A stretch of 26,846 bases of DNA from DAOTTI01 sp034437795 (GTDB lineage: Bacteria; Chloroflexota; UBA11872; UBA12225). Position 1 is the stretch's first letter. The number at the start of each line of letters is the position of its first letter. The DNA lies in assembly GCA_034437795.1 (NCBI GenBank), contig DAOTTI010000011.1, positions 1 to 26,846 of the forward strand, given 5' to 3'. A model generated the notes under the pieces. That model was not told where the DNA came from. It saw nothing but the letters and a program-made list of their open reading frames with translations, and ran no database searches. Positions 22,599 through 26,846 of the stretch are shown piece after piece. The translations under genes were made by a program, and so were the position numbers.

Positions 22599-22622
22599 GC
22601 CCTGTGGCCACGGCCCCTCGCT

Positions 22623-22642
22623 GATGCCCTAGCCTGGGCATC
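22623..22642 (+). terminator. Hairpin after the SPW-type gene
   Basis: GATGCCC and GGGCATC pair exactly across TAGCCT, 24 bases after the stop. It is followed by AATGGGGA, with no T-run. Confidence 0.5.
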
Positions 22643-22735
22643 AATGGGGAGACGTGGCCGTGGGTCATGGGCCTGTCCTGGCCGTGGTCCACGGCCTGGT
22701 CCTGGCGTGGGGCAGGTTCACGGGCGGCTTCGAGG

Positions 22736-22830
22736 CTGAGCCCGTGCGCCGGCCCCACGTTTGTATTGCGCTACCTGCTGAACCGGCTGAATTGCTGGCC
22801 ATGGGCCGCACTGAGCCCGTGCGCCGGCCC
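22736..22830. repeat. 20-bp direct repeat
   Basis: CTGAGCCCGTGCGCCGGCCC is present exactly at 22736-22755 and 22811-22830, with a 75-base period. Just upstream, 22656-22715 contains two imperfect copies of a GTGG..CATGGGCCTG-type unit. No gene is in this gap. Confidence 0.75.
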
Positions 22831-22864
22831 TGCGTCTGCGTTTGGGCCGCCTGCGCTAGCAAGG

Positions 22865-23068
22865 CTACGCCGGGCGGGTGGTGGGCTGGGAGATGGCGTA
22901 GATGGCGATGGCGGTAAAGGCGATCAGGAGGGCAAACATCACCAGCAGGTAGGCGGCCAGCAGCAGCACGGCAAGGCCATTGTCCCCGTTCCCACCGGCT
23001 GCCGGAGAGGGCGGGCCGGCGCCGGGACCGGCCGGGGCCGGTGGGGCCGGAGGGGTAGGTGCGGCCAT
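22865..23068 (-). CDS. Small Pro/Ala-rich single-span membrane protein
   Basis: 67 residues. The first 30 are Pro/Ala/Gly-rich (APTPPAPPAPAGPGAGPP) and probably extended. The rest is one or two tightly spaced hydrophobic helices (GLAVLLLAAYLLVMFALLIA, then FTAIAIYAI) and a short tail. The ATG at 23068 has AGGAGG eight bases upstream; another ATG at 23074 is too close to it. No family is recognised. It is divergent from the chaperonin gene across a shared 330-base upstream region, so the two could be coregulated. Confidence 0.7.
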   Translation of the reverse strand: MAAPTPPAPPAPAGPGAGPPSPAAGGNGDNGLAVLLLAAYLLVMFALLIAFTAIAIYAISQPTTRPA

Positions 23069-23222
23069 GGTCATTGCCTCCTGAAGGATCGCTGGAACTG
23101 ACGCAGGGAAGGGATGGTACCGCAGCGGCCCCAAGGCCGCGGCCCGCGGATCCGTACGCGCTTCTTGCCGGGCACCTATGCCCGCCATACGAGGATGCCG
23201 TAGTCTCCGCCGCAGAGCGGTG

Positions 23223-23238
23223 CCTCAGGTGCCTGAGG
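23223..23238. promoter_or_regulatory. Palindrome upstream of the chaperonin gene
   Basis: CCTCAGG-TG-CCTGAGG is a 16-base dyad, about 158 bases before the chaperonin start and 155 bases before the divergent small membrane gene. It closely resembles the CCTCA-N5-TGAGG element before Hsp20-1 (13718-13732). Confidence 0.45.
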
Positions 23239-23395
23239 TGGCGCGTGCTCCCCGGCATGCTCGCTTCCGACCCCGAGCGCAGGCCTCAACCCTGAAGGAT
23301 GCCGAGAAAGCGCCACCCGCAGGTTGCCCGCTCAGCGCATGAAGTAGGCGACAAGGTTAATGTGGAGATCATGGAGATCGCGGAGGGTGTTGCCA

Positions 23396-25042
23396 ATGGC
23401 CGGAAAGCTGGTCGTCTCCAACGGGCCGGCGCGAGAGGCCCTCCGGCAGGGGGTCGACGCGCTCAGTGCGGCGCTGGCTGTCACCTATGGGCCGCTCGGC
23501 GGCAACGTGGGCCTGGGCTTGGCGCACCATCGGCGCCCGCTGCTCACGCGGGATGGCGCTGCCGTCGCCCGTGAGCTGGCGGCGCCCGATCCCGTGGCCA
23601 ACCTGGGGGTCCGCCTGCTGAGGGACGCAGTGCTCAGGACGGGCGATGCGGCCGGCGATGGCACCACACTGGCCGCCATCCTGGCCCAGGCCCTGATAGA
23701 CGAAGGTCTGCGGGCGATCGCCGCTGGCGCGGAGCCGATGGCCCTGCGCCGAGGGATCGAGGCCGCCGCCGGCCACGCCGCGCGGTGCATCAAGGAGCAG
23801 GCCATCCCGATTGCCCCGCACGATGGCGACGCCTGGCGCACCACGATTGCAGCCGTCGCCGCCAGCGCGGCCCATGACGAGGCGCTGGGGCAGATAGTAG
23901 CCATTGCGTTCGAGCGGGCTGCCGCCGCGGGCGGGGGAGGGAGCGTCGCGGTGGAGCTAGGCAAGGGTCGCCGGCCGGAGGTCGTGGCGGTGGCGGGCGG
24001 CCAGTTCGAGTGCGGGTACGTCTCGCCGTACTTCATCACCGACTTCTCGCGTCGCGAGGCGGTGGTGGAGGAGCCGTACATCCTGGTCACGCGTGAGAAG
24101 GTCGCTCGCCATGAGGACGTCGTCCCGCTGCTAGAGAGCCTGCTGCAGCTCGGTAAGAAGCACCTGGTGGTGGTGGCCGAGGAGATCACGGGCGATGCGC
24201 TGGCTACGCTGGTGGTGAACCGGCTGCGGGGCACGATGAAGCTGCTTGCCGTGCGCCTGGCGGGCGATGACGCGCAGCGCCTGGCCGCGTTCGATGATCT
24301 CTGCGCGCTCACCGGCGCCACGCTCATCGCCCCCGAGACGGGGAAGCGCCTGGCCCTGGCCTTCATCGGTGATCTCGGCCGCGCGGAGCGCGTTGTCGCT
24401 ACCCAGCAGCAGCTTACCGTCATTGGCGGCAAAGGGAAGCCGGAGCGCCTTGCCGCCGCCGCTCGCTGGCTGGAGGCGGAGCTACAGCAGGCGCAGTCCG
24501 AGGTGCGGCGTGCCCTGCTGCGCCGGCGTCTAAGCCGCCTCTCCGGAGGCCTGGTGGTGATCCGCGCCGGCGGAGCGACAGAAGCCGAGGCGCAGGAGCA
24601 GAAGGGACGCCTGGAACGCGCGGTCAGCGCCGCGCGGGCGGCGCTGGAGGAGGGGATTGTCCCCGGCGGCGGGATCGCCCTGCTGAACGCCCAGGCGGCG
24701 GTCGATCGCCTGCTGGACGGCGGCGCCCTTTCCGGCGATGAGGCCTGGGGCGCGCGCATCGTGCGGCGCGCGCTGGAGGCGCCCCTGCGCCGCCTGGCAC
24801 AGAACGCCGGCTACAGCGGCAGCGCCGTCGTGGAAGCGGTGCGCCAGCACCAGCGCCACGGGAGCAACACGCGGATCGGCTTTGACGTGCTGCGCGGCGA
24901 CTACGCTGACCTCGTGGATCGCGGAGTAGTTGATCCGGCCAAGGTCGTTCGATTGGCGCTGGAGCACGCCGCTTCAGCGGCAGGCACCTTGCTCACAGTA
25001 GAGGCGGCCGTGGTCCCGCTCCCCCGCGCTGTGAGCGCTTGA
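23396..25042 (+). CDS. Divergent GroEL-like chaperonin (no adjacent groES)
   Basis: Group I chaperonin homologue, 548 residues, alignable along its length with E. coli GroEL. Conserved: nucleotide-site Asp53 (LTRDGAAVARE; E. coli Asp52), GDGTT with Asp88 (E. coli Asp87), apical GYVSPYFITDF, EEGIVPGGGIALL, and FDVLRGDYADLVDRGVVDPAKV. Changed: the residue aligned with catalytic Asp398 is Arg408 (GRLERAVSAARAALEEG against E. coli ARVEDALHATRAAVEEG), and the invariant APGFGDRRK block is LAGDDAQRLA. The C-terminal Gly-Gly-Met tail is absent; the protein ends LPRAVSA. ATG 23396 is chosen because family homology begins there; it has GGAGG 10 bases upstream. With Asp398 lost, ATP may be bound but hydrolysed slowly, so it may hold proteins or assemble with a canonical GroEL encoded elsewhere. 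That is inference. Confidence 0.93.
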   Translation: MAGKLVVSNGPAREALRQGVDALSAALAVTYGPLGGNVGLGLAHHRRPLLTRDGAAVARELAAPDPVANLGVRLLRDAVLRTGDAAGDGTTLAAILAQALIDEGLRAIAAGAEPMALRRGIEAAAGHAARCIKEQAIPIAPHDGDAWRTTIAAVAASAAHDEALGQIVAIAFERAAAAGGGGSVAVELGKGRRPEVVAVAGGQFECGYVSPYFITDFSRREAVVEEPYILVTREKVARHEDVVPLLESLLQLGKKHLVVVAEEITGDALATLVVNRLRGTMKLLAVRLAGDDAQRLAAFDDLCALTGATLIAPETGKRLALAFIGDLGRAERVVATQQQLTVIGGKGKPERLAAAARWLEAELQQAQSEVRRALLRRRLSRLSGGLVVIRAGGATEAEAQEQKGRLERAVSAARAALEEGIVPGGGIALLNAQAAVDRLLDGGALSGDEAWGARIVRRALEAPLRRLAQNAGYSGSAVVEAVRQHQRHGSNTRIGFDVLRGDYADLVDRGVVDPAKVVRLALEHAASAAGTLLTVEAAVVPLPRAVSA

Positions 25043-25210
25043 GCGCCCCGCTCCTGTACTGATGCCGGCGGACCGCGTTCTCTGAGGATGGGGGCGCGCG
25101 CCCCGCACGGGGGCGCATCCGCCACGGAGCCGGACCGGACTGGCGAGCGGCCGCCTGGACCCCTGGGACGCAGACGCGGAGACGTACACTCAATGCGTGG
25201 AGCAGATGAC

Positions 25211-26254
25211 ATGCGCGCAGTGCAGATCACGGCCTTTGGCGGACCCGAGAACCTCAGCGTTGTAGACATCCCCAGACCGGCGCCCGGTCCAAATGAGGTC
25301 CTGGTCAGGGTGGTCCGCTGCGGGGTCAACCCCGTCGACCGCAGCCAGCTCATGGGACGCTGGCCGTGGCTTCGGCTACCGCACATCCCCGGCTCCGAGA
25401 TCGCGGGCACCATCGAGGCCCTCGGCCCCGGCGTCTCAGGCCTGGCGGCGGGCCAGCGCGTGGCCGTGGCCCTGCGCCTCTTCTGCGGGCGGTGTTATTA
25501 CTGCCTGCGGGGCGAGGAGCAGCGCTGCATGGCCGACCCGCGCACCGCCACCGCGCCGGCCATCCCCGGCGCCTTTACCGAGGGCGGCTACGCCGAGTAC
25601 ACCGTAGTCCCCGCCTCCAACGCCCTACCTATCCCCGACGGCCTCGACTTCGATGCCGCCTGTACGGCCACGCTGGATGGCGTGACCGCCTGGCACATGA
25701 TGCAGCGCGCCCGGGTCCAGCCGGGCGATCGCGTGCTGGTGGTAGGCGCCACCGGCGGGCTGGGGACCTTCTTCCTCCAGATGGCCCGTCTGTGGGGGGC
25801 GGTGCCGTACGCCGTTACGGGGTCGCCCGGGCGGGCGCGTGACCTGCAGGAGCTAGGCGCCGAAGCGGTGATTGACCGCACGTCGCAGGACGTCGCCACA
25901 GAGGCGCGCCGCCTGACGGATGGGCGCGGCATGGACGTGGTGCTGGACCCGACTGGCGCGGCCTCCTGGGCGGCCAGCATCGGGTCGCTCGCCCGCGGCG
26001 GGCGGTACGCCACCTGCGGCATCCTGACCGGCGCGGAGGTGACGCTCAATCTGGCGCCCTTCTACGCCCAGGAGCAGGAGGTGATCGGCTCCACCGGGGG
26101 CACGCGCTTTGACCTCGCCCAGTGCCTGGACGCCCTGGCCCGTGGCCAGCTGCGCGCCGTTATCTATAGACGCTTCCCGCTGGAGCAGGCCGCCGCCGCG
26201 ATAGCCGCCCTGGGCGACGAGGACCGGCTGGGCAAGATCTTGCTGGAAGTGTAG
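25211..26254 (+). CDS. Zinc-binding quinone-oxidoreductase-like dehydrogenase (MDR family)
   Basis: Medium-chain dehydrogenase/reductase, 347 residues. The structural-zinc motif is complete (CGRCYYCLRGEEQRC, C-x2-C-x2-C-x7-C). The catalytic-zinc ligands are not: the usual GxCxxD Cys position reads Asn (CGVNPVDRS) and the GHE motif is PGSE. This is the pattern of quinone oxidoreductases that kept only structural zinc. The NADPH-binding motif is VVGATGGLGTFFLQMA. The ATG at 25211 starts the family-typical MRAVQITAFGGPENL and has GGAG upstream; an in-frame ATG at 25193 and longer starts add non-homologous residues. It probably reduces quinones or enones with NADPH, with unknown substrate. It lies 168 bases after the chaperonin and may be a separate unit. 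Confidence 0.93.
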   Translation: MRAVQITAFGGPENLSVVDIPRPAPGPNEVLVRVVRCGVNPVDRSQLMGRWPWLRLPHIPGSEIAGTIEALGPGVSGLAAGQRVAVALRLFCGRCYYCLRGEEQRCMADPRTATAPAIPGAFTEGGYAEYTVVPASNALPIPDGLDFDAACTATLDGVTAWHMMQRARVQPGDRVLVVGATGGLGTFFLQMARLWGAVPYAVTGSPGRARDLQELGAEAVIDRTSQDVATEARRLTDGRGMDVVLDPTGAASWAASIGSLARGGRYATCGILTGAEVTLNLAPFYAQEQEVIGSTGGTRFDLAQCLDALARGQLRAVIYRRFPLEQAAAAIAALGDEDRLGKILLEV

Positions 26255-26369
26255 AAGGCTGGACAGCAGGCAGGGAGGGGCCGGCGGACCGACCACTACC
26301 GTGGCACGGGCCACGACGCGGAAGTCTGGCCCGGACCTGCAGAAGGCTGGACGGCAGGCACGGAGAGGG
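26253..26369. repeat. Direct repeat flanking the dehydrogenase/acetyltransferase gap
   Basis: AGAAGGCTGGACRGCAGGCA occurs at 26253 and again at 26341. The second copy runs into CGGAGAGGG, which serves as the ribosome site of the next gene. A CGTGGC/GCCACG hairpin (26300-26315) lies between the copies. Confidence 0.75.
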
Positions 26370-26376
26370 ATCACTC

Positions 26377-26846
26377 GTGGCAGCGCAGGAGCGACCCATC
26401 GTCAACATCGTGGGAGAGCTGGTCGCCCTGGGGCCGATCCGCCGCGATCTGGTGCCGCTGTACCAGCGCTGGATGAACGACTTCCGCACACTGCGTACGC
26501 TAGGGGTGCAGCCCCGGCCGCTGGCGGAGGAGCAAGAGCTGAGGTGGTTCGAGCAGGCGTCAGGCGACCAGCCCCATGACGTGACGTTCACCATCTACGA
26601 GCGGGGCACGTGGCGCCCCATCGGCAACACCGGCCTGCACGGCATCGACTACTACCACCGCTGCGCCACCTTCGGGATCCTCATCGGCGAGCCGGACGCC
26701 CGCGGCAAGGGCTACGGCACTGAGGCCACGCGCCTGATGCTCGACTACGCCTTCACCGCGCTGGGGCTGCACAACGTGATGCTCAGCGTCTTCGAGTACA
26801 ACCTCGCCGGCCTGCGCGCCTACCAGAAGGCCGGCTTCAAGGAGAT
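26377..26846 (+). CDS. GNAT-family N-acetyltransferase (partial, cut by window end)
   Basis: 156 residues are visible and the gene runs off the edge. GNAT motif A, the acetyl-CoA pyrophosphate loop, is RGKGYGTEATRLMLDYAF (about residues 109-126). The following FEYNLAGLRAYQKAGFKE is typical of the RimJ/RimL-type branch. The N-terminal part (WMNDFRTLRTLGVQPRPL, FTIYERGTWRPIGNTGL) also fits this group. The GTG at 26377 is the start, with GGAGAGGG about eight bases upstream. The acceptor (protein N-terminus, small amine or antibiotic) is unknown. Full-length relatives are around 190-200 residues. Confidence 0.9.
   Translation, partial: MAAQERPIVNIVGELVALGPIRRDLVPLYQRWMNDFRTLRTLGVQPRPLAEEQELRWFEQASGDQPHDVTFTIYERGTWRPIGNTGLHGIDYYHRCATFGILIGEPDARGKGYGTEATRLMLDYAFTALGLHNVMLSVFEYNLAGLRAYQKAGFKE

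Noticed and set aside
13651..23238. CIRCE or HAIR heat-shock operators
   Set aside because: No TTAGCACTC-N9-GAGTGCTAA or CTTGAGT-N7-ACTCAAG-like sequence was found before any Hsp20, lon or the chaperonin.
23299..23395. groES-like or leader gene upstream of the chaperonin
   Set aside because: The only frame starting at 23299 (beginning MPRKRHPQVARS) has no GroES motif, no ribosome site and runs out of frame into the chaperonin.
23485..24759. 424-codon minus-strand frame opposite the chaperonin
   Set aside because: Ser/Arg/Ala-rich shadow of the chaperonin coding strand.
1..26846. tRNA, rRNA, CRISPR array or intact insertion sequence
   Set aside because: No tRNA-like cloverleaf, rRNA segment, regular spacer array or transposase with DDE/HUH motifs was seen by eye; a dedicated scan would be needed to exclude small RNAs.

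Overview
The window is GC-rich bacterial DNA. Genes start with ATG, GTG or TTG behind clear GGAGG-type ribosome sites, and coding blocks are separated by repeat-littered intergenic stretches. The gene mix suggests a Chloroflexota lineage, perhaps Thermomicrobia: several Hsp20 genes, an SDH-type membrane serine protease, a YugP-type zinc peptidase, an SPW-type membrane protein, and Tat/lipoprotein solute-binding and amidating-lyase-like propeller proteins. This is inference from gene content; no rRNA or marker gene was seen.

Left part (1-9640): a gene-poor, repeat-bearing stretch (1-780) is followed by single-gene units with a carbohydrate/catabolic flavour. These are an aldo/keto reductase (-), a cysteine-type sulfatase (+), an orphan Tat/lipoprotein solute-binding protein (+) and a six-bladed-propeller PAL-like protein (-) enclosed by inverted copies of a heptamer-array repeat. 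Next come a helix-turn-helix protein (+), an RluA-type pseudouridine synthase (+) and an unrecognised coiled-coil protein (-).

Middle (9640-12330): a mosaic of broken genes. It holds the 3' end of an AraC regulator, the first third of a DHA2 drug transporter running in frame into a cupin, and a zinc alcohol dehydrogenase with an apparently lost start codon, a frameshift, a partial internal duplication and an in-frame stop. An intact Gfo/Idh/MocA oxidoreductase (-) follows.

Right part (13650-25042): a concentration of protein quality-control genes. They are Hsp20-1, Lon, Hsp20-2, a YugP-like membrane zinc peptidase, an operon of a 36-residue membrane peptide with Hsp20-4 and Hsp20-3, an SDH-family serine protease, a rhomboid protease, two small membrane proteins, and a lone divergent GroEL-like chaperonin in which the residue equivalent to E. 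coli Asp398 is Arg. Holdases (four Hsp20s), a refolding or holding chaperonin, a cytosolic ATP-dependent protease and three membrane-associated proteases could together form a stress/proteostasis island. The genes are mostly separate transcription units, so shared control is not proven. A CCTCA-N(5-6)-TGAGG palindrome lies before both Hsp20-1 and the chaperonin and is the best candidate for a common signal.

The window ends with a quinone-oxidoreductase-like dehydrogenase and a GNAT acetyltransferase cut by the window edge. Dispersed short repeats of several kinds sit in most intergenic gaps.
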